17,996 bases of DNA from Candidatus Sigynarchaeota archaeon. GTDB lineage: Archaea > Asgardarchaeota > Lokiarchaeia > Sigynarchaeales > Sigynarchaeaceae. Made by a program: the position numbers and the translations under genes. Shown piece after piece: positions 1-7,047 of this stretch (positions are counted from its first letter, which is position 1; each line of letters begins with the position of its first letter). Where the stretch lies: positions 1-17,996 of the forward strand of contig JAUQYW010000284.1 in assembly GCA_030587525.1 (NCBI GenBank), given 5' to 3'. The notes beneath the pieces are model-generated. The model was not told the origin of the DNA. It searched no databases and was given only the letters and a program-made list of their open reading frames with translations.

Positions 1-513
1 CTTTTCGAGGGCCAGGACTGTTTCTCTGCGCAGTTCAATATCGAGAGACTTGGTTGATTGATCGAAATAGCCCACTTTTTCAAGGAACTCGGTGCTCTCA
101 TCGGTTTTGAAGTAGAAATATTCGAGCTCGGGGCCGATATAGAACGTATACCCCTTATCAGCCGCTTTCTTGATCATTTTCTTGAGCACGAACCGGGGGT
201 CTGCTTCGAGAGGCGAGCCATCCGGATTTGTGATGTCTGCGAACATGCGTGCAACCGCTTGTTCTTTGGGACGCCACGGCAAGATCTGAAACGTCGACGC
301 GTCAGGCCACGCGACCACGTCGCTTTCTTCGATGCCAGTAAAGCCGCGGATGCTTGAACCATCGAATCCCAGTCCTTCATCAAAAGCGCCCTCCAGCTCC
401 GGGGGTGTGATTGCGAAACTCTTCAAGAAACCAAGCACGTCCGTGAACCAAATGCGAATAAATCCAACATCCTTATCTTGGACGGTTTTCAAAATATCGT
501 CTTTTGTTGCCAT
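1..513 (-). CDS. glnA: Type I glutamine synthetase, N-terminal part (cut by window edge)
   Basis: ATP-dependent ligation of ammonia to glutamate, giving glutamine; a cytosolic dodecamer in this family. The visible 171 codons start at the ATG at 511-513 (protein MATKDDILKT...) and continue off the left edge in frame; the C-terminal two thirds are outside. The beta-grasp N-domain is present, with the hallmark GFDGSSIRGF at residues 49-58. The first metal-binding glutamates follow in IGPELEYFYF (E129 and E131, the same numbering as the Salmonella enzyme). The segment before the start reads AAAGGATC, a modest ribosome site about 6 nt away. The gene lies downstream of amt-glnK on the same strand but is separated from it by an unrelated ORF and about 330 bp of AT-rich DNA, so it probably has its own promoter. 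Whether it carries the GSI-beta adenylylation site cannot be seen here. Confidence 0.96.
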   Translation of the reverse strand, partial: MATKDDILKTVQDKDVGFIRIWFTDVLGFLKSFAITPPELEGAFDEGLGFDGSSIRGFTGIEESDVVAWPDASTFQILPWRPKEQAVARMFADITNPDGSPLEADPRFVLKKMIKKAADKGYTFYIGPELEYFYFKTDESTEFLEKVGYFDQSTKSLDIELRRETVLALEK

Positions 514-840
514 GATCCTTTTACCTGCACTCGATGATTGTTATTTTTTTTGAAAATCGTTCATCCGATTCATATCTGCATTTTCGACGAGTAAATGGAT
601 GTGCGATTTACAAACATCATTCGTTTAATTAGAATGAAAAATTTTGAGTTGAAATGTTATACCTTGATATTTAAATTATAGGCCTGTTTGTTAATAAATT
701 ATTAAAATAAGTTGAACAATAAATCAATGTAATTGAACGAATATGCAATTTTACATATTTTCTCGAAAGCGATAACACTAACTCCACCACGATACTTTTT
801 TGAAAAAGATCTTACATTCGAAAATCTTCTTTCCTATCGT
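514..840. other. AT-rich intergenic region upstream of glnA
   Basis: No convincing gene. A 61-codon plus-strand frame at 733-918 has low-complexity composition and overlaps the better ORF at 841-1416, so I do not call it. The stretch must hold the glnA promoter (minus strand). Several A/T runs could serve as TATA elements, but none stands out. The nonamer CCGATTCAT at 565-573 recurs at 3225-3233 upstream of amt. Confidence 0.5.
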
Positions 841-1416
841 TTAAAAATAGAGAAGATTTGTCCATATTGCTATCCCAATAATTATATACTCATTGAATCT
901 AGACACGCACGGAATTAACGAGATATCGATATTATCAATACCGTTTTTAATGAACGCAATTTCTTGGGCACCCTTGATCACGCGAAATCGTCGTGTCGAA
1001 GAATTATTCTCTATCCTAATTGTACTAAGGTCTATCTCATCGCTCTGAAATTCGGAGAATTTGGCATTCGAGTCAGATTTCAGTGAAAAGGCACCAATAT
1101 GCCTATATCCTATGTATTTATAACCCTGTATCTTGTAAAAATCAACTATGTTTTGCATTCGAGTGCATTTATGCATTGCCAAGACATTGCAACCCTTCTC
1201 ATCGAGAAGATAAGCGCTCATCCCTGCATTAGCTGAATACAACACGATAGATCCGATCGCCATATTCTCATAGTTAATGGTATATCCGTTGTCATGGTGT
1301 TTTTTTTCCATACGGATATGCCTGAATTCCCCTTGAATCTCAGGCAGTTGTGCATTTTTCGAATTAGACGCATTTCGTTCTCCCGGTGAAGGAGTTATAT
1401 CCGATTTTTCTAGCAA
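841..1416 (-). CDS. Hypothetical protein, possibly scramblase/LURP-one-like fold
   Basis: A 191-codon frame that I do not recognise with certainty. It opens with TTG at 1416. In-frame ATGs at residues 36 and 52 are alternative starts, and the first ~35 residues are polar and low-complexity, so the conserved part may begin near MAIGSIVLYS (residue 52). The rest alternates short beta-like strands with turns (YLLDEKGCNVLAMHK, RRFRVIKGAQEIAFIKNG) and ends in a hydrophobic stretch IIIGIAIWTNLLYF right before the stop. That layout, with a hydrophobic C-terminal strand/helix after a beta-rich domain, recalls phospholipid scramblase/LURP-one (tubby-like) proteins, but this is inference from pattern only. 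It lies 73 bp downstream of glnK on the same strand, beyond a U-tract. Its base composition is more AT-rich than that of its neighbours. Confidence 0.5.
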   Translation of the reverse strand: MLEKSDITPSPGERNASNSKNAQLPEIQGEFRHIRMEKKHHDNGYTINYENMAIGSIVLYSANAGMSAYLLDEKGCNVLAMHKCTRMQNIVDFYKIQGYKYIGYRHIGAFSLKSDSNAKFSEFQSDEIDLSTIRIENNSSTRRFRVIKGAQEIAFIKNGIDNIDISLIPCVSRFNEYIIIGIAIWTNLLYF

Positions 1417-1462
1417 AGTTTACCATCTTGAAAGTTCTCTTTATGATGAAAAATTCTTAACA

Positions 1463-1473
1463 AGAGAAAAAAG
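1463..1473 (-). terminator. U-tract terminator after glnK
   Basis: On the minus strand the sequence about 20 nt past the glnK stop reads CTTTTTTCTCTTG (six Ts at 1467-1472). Archaeal RNA polymerase terminates at such U-tracts without needing a hairpin, and I see no strong stem here. It would end the amt-glnK transcript before the next ORF. Confidence 0.45.
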
Positions 1474-1489
1474 TTTGACAACGGTTGGT

Positions 1490-1831
1490 TTAAAGGCTAT
1501 CATCGTTCTTTTCCCCGGTTCGGATGCGTATTACCTCGTCCACAGGCAGCACGAAGATTTTTCCATCTCCCGGTCCGCGATCCGTTCGTGCTGACGCCAG
1601 GATAACATCCATTACTTTCTGCGCCATATCCGAATGCACGACAACCATAATTTCGATCTTGTCGAGAAATTCGATCTCATAACTTCCACCCCGGGACTGG
1701 AGCTTGATACCTTTTTGATTACCACGCCCTTTCACTTCCCGTATGGTCATGCCTTTAACGCCAGCGTCGGTGAGTGCTTTCTTCACTTCAGGAAACTTTT
1801 CAGGTCGAATGATCGCAATGATTTGCTTCAT
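1490..1831 (-). CDS. glnK: Nitrogen regulatory protein PII (GlnK type)
   Basis: Trimeric signal protein that binds ATP/ADP and 2-oxoglutarate and, in the GlnK class, plugs the cytoplasmic face of Amt when nitrogen is sufficient. It has 113 residues (usual 112). Visible landmarks: N-terminal KQIIAIIRPEKF, KGRGNQKG before the T-loop, the T-loop with SRGGSYEIEF, and C-terminal GDGKIFVLPVDEVIRIRTGE. The T-loop tyrosine Y51 is kept, while the usual Y46 is serine. The B-loop reads ARTDRGPGDGK, one residue longer than the common ARTGxxGDGK form, so the ATP-phosphate lysine is K91 rather than K90. It starts 15 bp after the amt stop with a good ribosome site (GAGGTG, 8 nt before ATG), so the two genes form an operon. 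The linkage to amt supports the GlnK rather than the GlnB assignment. Confidence 0.95.
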   Translation of the reverse strand: MKQIIAIIRPEKFPEVKKALTDAGVKGMTIREVKGRGNQKGIKLQSRGGSYEIEFLDKIEIMVVVHSDMAQKVMDVILASARTDRGPGDGKIFVLPVDEVIRIRTGEKNDDSL

Positions 1832-1846
1832 TTTTTCGCACCTCTA

Positions 1847-3058
1847 TTAAGCATACGCAATTTCGTGGTGTTGGCTCAGATCACAACCCACGTACTCCTC
1901 TGCTTCTGGAACGCGGATTCTCAATGCTTTCTTGAAGATCAACGCCAGAACCAGCGTGACGCCAAATGCATATCCCGCAGCGCACAACACTCCGAGAGCT
2001 TGGATGGCAATTTGCATGGGATTTCCTGAAATCAAGCCGGTGGAATTTACTGACGCGAACACGCCGGTCAAAACCGCGCCGACAACACCACCGATGCCGT
2101 GACAAGCAAATGCATCCAGGGATTCATCCAGATTCGATCTTGCTCGCCATTTGAGCACAAAATAAACAGCACACGTGGAAATGATGCCAATGACGAAGGC
2201 CGACCATGGTTGCACGTATCCTGCTGCGGGAGTCACAGCCACCAATCCTGCAAGGACACCCGTGGCAATACCAATCGTACTCGGTTTTTTCTTGTTCTTG
2301 TCAGCATATTCAAAGACGACCCAAGTGATTGCAGCCGAGCACGCTGCAAGGTTCGTGTTGATGATAGCAAGGCCCGCAATTTCACTCGCCGCTAAGGCTG
2401 AGCCACCGTTAAACCCGAACCAGCCGAACCACAGCAGCCCAAGACCCATTAGGACCATGGGAATGTTGTGGGGTTCCATTGGATCTTTTTTGAATCCGCG
2501 TCTCTTTCCAATGACGAGGGCAACTGCCAGCGCGGAAAATCCAACATTAACATGGACGACAGTTCCCCCCGCGAAATCAAGAGCATGTAGCAAGAATAAA
2601 AATCCGCCAGGTGCCCAGACCCAATGCGCGATGGGATCATACACGATCATCGACCAAATACCGATAAACAGCAAGAAACTACCAAATCGCGTGCGTTCAG
2701 CGAACGGGCTTGCGAGGATAGCTGCCGTGATCATAGCAAACACGCATTGGAACACGACGAACACGGTCGCGGGAATCGTTCCCACGGGTGATGCCACGTG
2801 GATGTTCACGAGTCCAGCATACCCGAGATCACCGATGAATCCACCAATCGATGTGCTGAACGACAAGGAATAGCCAATCATGAACCATTCGATGCTGACC
2901 GCAATCATGGCCGCAAGGCACATGCCAAACATGGCGAGCACGTTTTTTTTCCTGATCAGACCGCCGTAAAACATCGCCAAGCCGGGAGTCATGAGCAGGA
3001 CGAGACAAGTCGCGCCAAGAATCCACGACGTGTCACCCGAATCAACTTGTAAAATCAC
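1847..3058 (-). CDS. amt: Ammonium channel Amt
   Basis: Trimeric membrane channel conducting ammonium/ammonia. It has 403 residues and about 11 hydrophobic segments, the length of the Amt core without a long signal peptide. The start is GTG at 3058, preceded by AAAGGTGTG about 8 nt away; the protein then enters the family N-terminus DTSWILGATCLVLLMTPGLAMFYGGLIRKKNVL. The pore twin histidines are present: H169 in GGTVVHVNVG and H320 in DAFACHGIGGVVG. Also seen are D161, W148 in the WVWAPGG region, and the FQCVFAMITAA helix with the gate phenylalanine. The C-terminal tail is short (RVPEAEEYVGCDLSQHHEIAYA) and contains the conserved EEYxGxDxxxH element that couples subunits and meets GlnK. First gene of the amt-glnK operon. 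Confidence 0.97.
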   Translation of the reverse strand: MILQVDSGDTSWILGATCLVLLMTPGLAMFYGGLIRKKNVLAMFGMCLAAMIAVSIEWFMIGYSLSFSTSIGGFIGDLGYAGLVNIHVASPVGTIPATVFVVFQCVFAMITAAILASPFAERTRFGSFLLFIGIWSMIVYDPIAHWVWAPGGFLFLLHALDFAGGTVVHVNVGFSALAVALVIGKRRGFKKDPMEPHNIPMVLMGLGLLWFGWFGFNGGSALAASEIAGLAIINTNLAACSAAITWVVFEYADKNKKKPSTIGIATGVLAGLVAVTPAAGYVQPWSAFVIGIISTCAVYFVLKWRARSNLDESLDAFACHGIGGVVGAVLTGVFASVNSTGLISGNPMQIAIQALGVLCAAGYAFGVTLVLALIFKKALRIRVPEAEEYVGCDLSQHHEIAYA

Positions 3059-3837
3059 TAAGCCACACCTTTTTGTTTTATCTTTACTTAGCTTCCGCTA
3101 GATAAGGTCATTTATTTCCAATCTTTTTGTTGAAAGTTTCATCAATTGCAAGATTGTATGGATTTATCAACTCCTTCATATAGCCCAAGTCGATGAATCT
3201 CTACAATCGACGCGTAATGATATCCCGATTCATTTTTATGCATAGATTGTGTTTTTCTTCAATCAATTATTAAAGAAGCATTAAAAAACAACACAAACTG
3301 TTGGTTAAAATTAAATAGAAATGAGCCAAAATAACCTTTGAATCACGATCATAAAAAAATGACTATTTCATATTTGAATTATGAACAATGTTCAGAAATT
3401 GATCAAGAAGCTAATGATTTGTTCAAGAAACGAGGAATTTCTTAGAGTTCTTTCATATAATTCAGACTCTTTTTACAATATTGTGGAAAAAAAGAAACGA
3501 TGTCTACAAAATCACCATATAATACCGAGAACCATTTCATATGTTGATTGTCAAGCTGTAAAGTAGTTTCAAAAGATCGAACATGAACAGATTCGGAGAC
3601 CTTAAGGAAAATATCTCAAAATATTACATTACAAATCGCAACGTGTCGAATGATCTCAAGCAAGATAAATGCGTGGATCATCTGGTTGACTTAGAAAAAG
3701 AAAGAAATGATGAGGTTGATGTTACAAAATGCAACGACGTCAAGATGCATTTCTTTTTAAGTCGGCGCTGCCATAATTAATTTTTGTTGTTTGATGTGAA
3801 ATTTACCAATAGGATTGATGGAGTAGTGATTTAAACG
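3059..3837. other. Long AT-rich intergenic region between amt and pyrG
   Basis: 779 bp between divergently transcribed amt and pyrG, strongly AT-rich. It must contain both promoters. Candidate TATA-like AT runs are too frequent to choose among. Two small plus-strand frames (3381-3566 and 3583-3780) fill most of the right half and are discussed separately; neither is convincing. I see no RNA gene or clear palindrome of more than 8 bp. Confidence 0.5.
3583..3780 (+). CDS. Doubtful small ORF, 65 aa, charged
   Basis: ATG at 3583, stop TAA at 3778-3780. The product begins MNRFGDLKENISKYY and is rich in Asp/Glu/Lys/Asn with three cysteines. No family is recognised, there is no clear ribosome site in front (AAAGATCGAAC), and codon use is AT-biased like the surrounding intergenic DNA. 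A second 61-codon frame at 3381-3566 directly upstream has the same character. They could be decayed gene remnants, real small proteins or chance frames; I favour chance or remnants. Confidence 0.18.
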   Translation: MNRFGDLKENISKYYITNRNVSNDLKQDKCVDHLVDLEKERNDEVDVTKCNDVKMHFFLSRRCHN

Positions 3838-5505
3838 ATGACAAAATTCATTTTCATAACCGGCGGTGTTTATTCTGGCATCGGCAAGGGTGTTACCACT
3901 GCGTCCATAACGAAATTGTTTCAATTCCGTGGATACAAAGTTTCCATAGTAAAAATCGATCCGTATCTCAACATCGATCCAGGTACCTTGAATCCCACGG
4001 AACATGGCGAGTGTTTTGTTACCGAAGACGTTTGGGATTATAAACCTGTCGAAACGATGAACCAGGTCTTCAGAATTGCAGAGATCGATCAGGATTTCGG
4101 GACCTATGAACGGTTTATCGGGAAGAACATCCATCCATCCCATAACATCACGTCAGGGCAGGTTTATGTCGACGTGATCTTGAAGGAACGACACGGGGAG
4201 TTCCTTGGAAAAACAGTACAATTGATACCGCATGTCACGGATGTCATCAAGAACCGGTTACGAAAAATCGCCAAGGATGAAAACCTCGACGTGCTCCTCA
4301 TTGAATGTGGCGGGACAGTGGGGGACCTCGAAGGTATGGTCTTCCTGGAGGCGTTCCGCCAGATGCGTTTGGAATTGGAAGGGGAAACTTGCCTCGTCCA
4401 CGTGACCATGGTGCCGTTCAACGAAACCGTCGGCGAATTGAAGACGAAACCCACGCAGCATTCGGTAAGGCAACTTATGGCAGCGGGATTACAGCCAGAT
4501 ATCATCGTCTGCAGGAGCAGTATCTACCTGGACGAGGGCTCGCGCAAGAAGATTTCGTTGTTCTGCAATGTTCCACCATTCAGGGTCATTTCAAATCCAG
4601 ATGTGAATTCTGTTTACGAGATCCCCCTCATCTTCGAAAAACAAATGCTTGGCGACACGATCTGCAATTTACTGAAACTGCAGCCAAAGCTCGTCGAATT
4701 TTCCCCGATCGAAAATTATTCCGAATGGAAGAAACTCGTGGACAAGTTCAAGTGCGTGTTCAAGGATGAAATCTCTATTGCCATGCCCGGGAAATACACG
4801 AAGATCAAGGATAGCTATGTCAGCATCAACGAAGCATTGAAGCATGCAGCGGTAGCAAACAATGTATCCGTGAACATCACGTGGCTGGACACGGAAAACG
4901 AGGACAATCTCAAGCAGCTCGCTAGCTTCGACGGCATCCTTCTCACGCCGGGGTTTGGTAATAGGGGCGTTGAAGGCATGATCTCGGCCGCGGACATCGC
5001 GATTACCAAGAAAATCCCGTATCTCGGTATATGTTTCGGTTCGCAGTTGATGTTCATCGCACTTTGCCGCCGGTATCTGAATTTGAAGGATGCAAATTCG
5101 ACCGAGATGAATCCGGACACGACGAATCCCGTCGTGAGCAAGATGGACGAACAAAAAAGCATCGAGATGCTCGGCGGCACGATGCGGCTCGGAGCCTATG
5201 ATGTATATGTGAAGCCAGAGACCAGAGTTTTTCAAGCGTATCAACAAGAAATCATCAAGGAACGGTTCCGGCATCGCTTCCATATAGTAAATGCTTATGC
5301 GAAGCAATGCGAGCAGTTTGGCCTGATAGTCTCTTCAACGGATAAAACGGGAGAGATCATTAATTCTATCGAACTAAATGCCCCGGATCATTTCTGCGTC
5401 GGTGTCCAATTCCATCCGGAATTCAAGTCACGACCATGGGCACCTGCGCCCTTGTATGATGCTTTCATCAAGGCTTGTAAGGAATACAAGAAATTAAATA
5501 AATAA
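3838..5505 (+). CDS. pyrG: CTP synthase (glutamine hydrolysing)
   Basis: Converts UTP, ATP and glutamine to CTP; last step of de novo pyrimidine nucleotide synthesis. 555 residues (bacterial forms about 545). An in-frame TAA at 3832-3834 forces the start to 3838 or later, and MTKFIFITGG fits the family N-terminus; there is no close ribosome site, so a leaderless mRNA is possible. The synthase domain (1 to ~285) has the P-loop GGVYSGIGKG (9-18), KIDPYLNIDPGT, Mg ligands D84 and E156 (ECGGTVGDLEG), and LKTKPTQHSVRQL. The glutaminase domain (~310-550) has the oxyanion segment PGFGNRGVEGM, nucleophile C399 in GICFGSQ, and H526/E528 in QFHPEF. Odd: about 15 extra residues (65-80) split the usual VTEDGAETDLDLG motif, giving VTED-insert-AEIDQDFG. 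Confidence 0.97.
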   Translation: MTKFIFITGGVYSGIGKGVTTASITKLFQFRGYKVSIVKIDPYLNIDPGTLNPTEHGECFVTEDVWDYKPVETMNQVFRIAEIDQDFGTYERFIGKNIHPSHNITSGQVYVDVILKERHGEFLGKTVQLIPHVTDVIKNRLRKIAKDENLDVLLIECGGTVGDLEGMVFLEAFRQMRLELEGETCLVHVTMVPFNETVGELKTKPTQHSVRQLMAAGLQPDIIVCRSSIYLDEGSRKKISLFCNVPPFRVISNPDVNSVYEIPLIFEKQMLGDTICNLLKLQPKLVEFSPIENYSEWKKLVDKFKCVFKDEISIAMPGKYTKIKDSYVSINEALKHAAVANNVSVNITWLDTENEDNLKQLASFDGILLTPGFGNRGVEGMISAADIAITKKIPYLGICFGSQLMFIALCRRYLNLKDANSTEMNPDTTNPVVSKMDEQKSIEMLGGTMRLGAYDVYVKPETRVFQAYQQEIIKERFRHRFHIVNAYAKQCEQFGLIVSSTDKTGEIINSIELNAPDHFCVGVQFHPEFKSRPWAPAPLYDAFIKACKEYKKLNK

Positions 5506-5522
5506 AGAAACTTGTTTCTTTA
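5503..5522. terminator. Bidirectional hairpin terminator between pyrG and purF
   Basis: Perfect 9-bp inverted repeat TAAAGAAAC / GTTTCTTTA separated by 2 nt; its first three bases are the pyrG stop codon. Read on the minus strand it is followed by TTTATTTAATTTC, a typical U-rich terminator tail for purF. On the plus strand it is followed by pyrimidine-rich CAATCTCGTTCTCTTATTCTC. It sits between two convergent genes, as expected for a shared terminator. Confidence 0.6.
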
Positions 5523-5562
5523 CAATCTCGTTCTCTTATTCTCACACGAGGCATTCCTTCGA

Positions 5563-7047
5563 TTACCGGTTCTTCGTGAAGGTTTCTTCGAGCAAATCTA
5601 GGCAAGGAGGATTTTTGAGAGGATAATCTTTATCCAGGCATGCCATACATAATTCTTCTTTCTGTAACCCTATGCTGTCTATCAAACCTTCCATGGATTG
5701 ATATATGAGACTATCTGCACCCAATTTCTTGCAAATCTCGTCCACCGGGTGGCAAGAAGCCATCAATTCATGGCGAGTCGGAAAATCAATGCCCATATAA
5801 CACGGATATCTAATCGGCGGGCAAGAAATGCGCAAATGAACTGATTTCGCGCCGTTTGCCTTGAGCAAGCGAACAATCTTTTCGGTCGTAGTACCGCGCA
5901 CGATGCTATCGTCGATCAAGATGATGTCCTTGCCCTTGATCGTCTTCTTGTCAGGAAAGAGCTTGAGATTCACCAGGGATCTACGCTTGTCTTGCCCGGG
6001 CATAATAAAAGTACGGGTGATGTACCGGTTCTTGATGAGTGCTTCTTCGAACGGAATGTTCGATGCTTGCGAGTACCCGAGCGCGGCAGAACGTCCAGAA
6101 TCGGGCACGGGAACCACGATGGCATTAGTTGATTCCACGGGATCGATTTTTGCAAGGTTTTTCCCGAGTTTTTTTCTCACATCGTAGACCGAGATACCAT
6201 CCAGTTCCGACGTGTTATTCGCGAAATATACAAACTCGAACATGCAGAGCGCGTGCCTCTCACTGCGCATTATGGCCTCGGAATGCGGAGGCTTTCCCAT
6301 TTCCAGATGAATAATTTCCCCCGGCATCACGTGACCCAGCACTTTTCCCGATAGCGCGTCGATGGCACACGTTTCGGATGCCATAACCTGAATACGTGCC
6401 TCATCGCCATTCCCCGCGACGAACTCGCCATAGCAGAGCGGCTTGAAGCCCATGGGATCACGGAAGCCGTACAAATCGCCTTGCTCGGTCATGATGATGA
6501 TCGCGTAGCTTCCGTCCAAGATATGCATCAAGATCTTGATGATCTCGATCCAGTCCGCCGAGGTTTCAAAATTCGCAGCAATTAAATGGGAGATTACCTC
6601 GGTATCGACGTCAGTGGTGAAAATATGCCCCTTTTCTTCAAGCCTTTTTCTCAATGGCGCGTAATTCGTGATGGTGCCGTTGAACACGATGGCAAAATTG
6701 ACCTCGTTCGATTGGAAAAACCAGGGCTGTGCACATTGCACGTTTGAAGAGGAGGCGACCGTGCCATACCGGACATGCCCGAGAGCGATGTTCCCCAAGA
6801 GGCCGGTGATTTTTTCCGGGCTAAGCACGTCGTTGACAAGGCCCACGTCCCGATACCGCGCGATCGGACGTCCTTGCCGCATGATCGCGATCCCCGCGGC
6901 TTCCTGGCCACGATGTTGGAGAGCCATCAACCCGGTATAGATGAATTGCGCCACGTTCATGATGCGTTCGTCGCTAAGCATTCCAAGCACGCCGCATTGT
7001 TCCTTGAACTTGTCTTGACCGATTTGCACGTCGTTTTGTTTCGTCAT
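5563..7047 (-). CDS. purF: Amidophosphoribosyltransferase (PRPP amidotransferase)
   Basis: First committed step of purine synthesis: PRPP plus glutamine gives 5-phosphoribosylamine. 494 residues. The N-terminal Ntn glutaminase has nucleophile C18 in KEQCGVLGM, then ALQHRGQEAAGI (43-53) and HVRYGT (91-96). The phosphoribosyltransferase domain has the PRPP loop ILIDDSIVRGTT (376-387). The four cysteines matching the [4Fe-4S] ligands of the B. subtilis-type enzyme are present: C268 in ALCMFEFVYFA, C416 in RYPCYMG, and C467/C470 in ELCMACL. The cysteine must be exposed by removal of a propeptide: 17 residues from the ATG at 7047, or 11 (the B. subtilis length) if the GTG at codon 7 is used. The ATG has a weak GGG element 9 nt upstream; the GTG has none. 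Convergent with pyrG. Confidence 0.97.
   Translation of the reverse strand: MTKQNDVQIGQDKFKEQCGVLGMLSDERIMNVAQFIYTGLMALQHRGQEAAGIAIMRQGRPIARYRDVGLVNDVLSPEKITGLLGNIALGHVRYGTVASSSNVQCAQPWFFQSNEVNFAIVFNGTITNYAPLRKRLEEKGHIFTTDVDTEVISHLIAANFETSADWIEIIKILMHILDGSYAIIIMTEQGDLYGFRDPMGFKPLCYGEFVAGNGDEARIQVMASETCAIDALSGKVLGHVMPGEIIHLEMGKPPHSEAIMRSERHALCMFEFVYFANNTSELDGISVYDVRKKLGKNLAKIDPVESTNAIVVPVPDSGRSAALGYSQASNIPFEEALIKNRYITRTFIMPGQDKRRSLVNLKLFPDKKTIKGKDIILIDDSIVRGTTTEKIVRLLKANGAKSVHLRISCPPIRYPCYMGIDFPTRHELMASCHPVDEICKKLGADSLIYQSMEGLIDSIGLQKEELCMACLDKDYPLKNPPCLDLLEETFTKNR

Noticed and set aside
733..918. 61-codon plus-strand frame
   Set aside because: It opens on a weak start in very AT-rich DNA and overlaps the better minus-strand ORF at 841-1416.
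2175..2873. 232-codon plus-strand frame opposite amt
   Set aside because: Antisense shadow of a strongly conserved membrane protein gene; the composition reflects the complementary codons.
4669..5307. 212-codon minus-strand frame opposite pyrG
   Set aside because: Antisense to the conserved CTP synthase glutaminase domain; no independent support.
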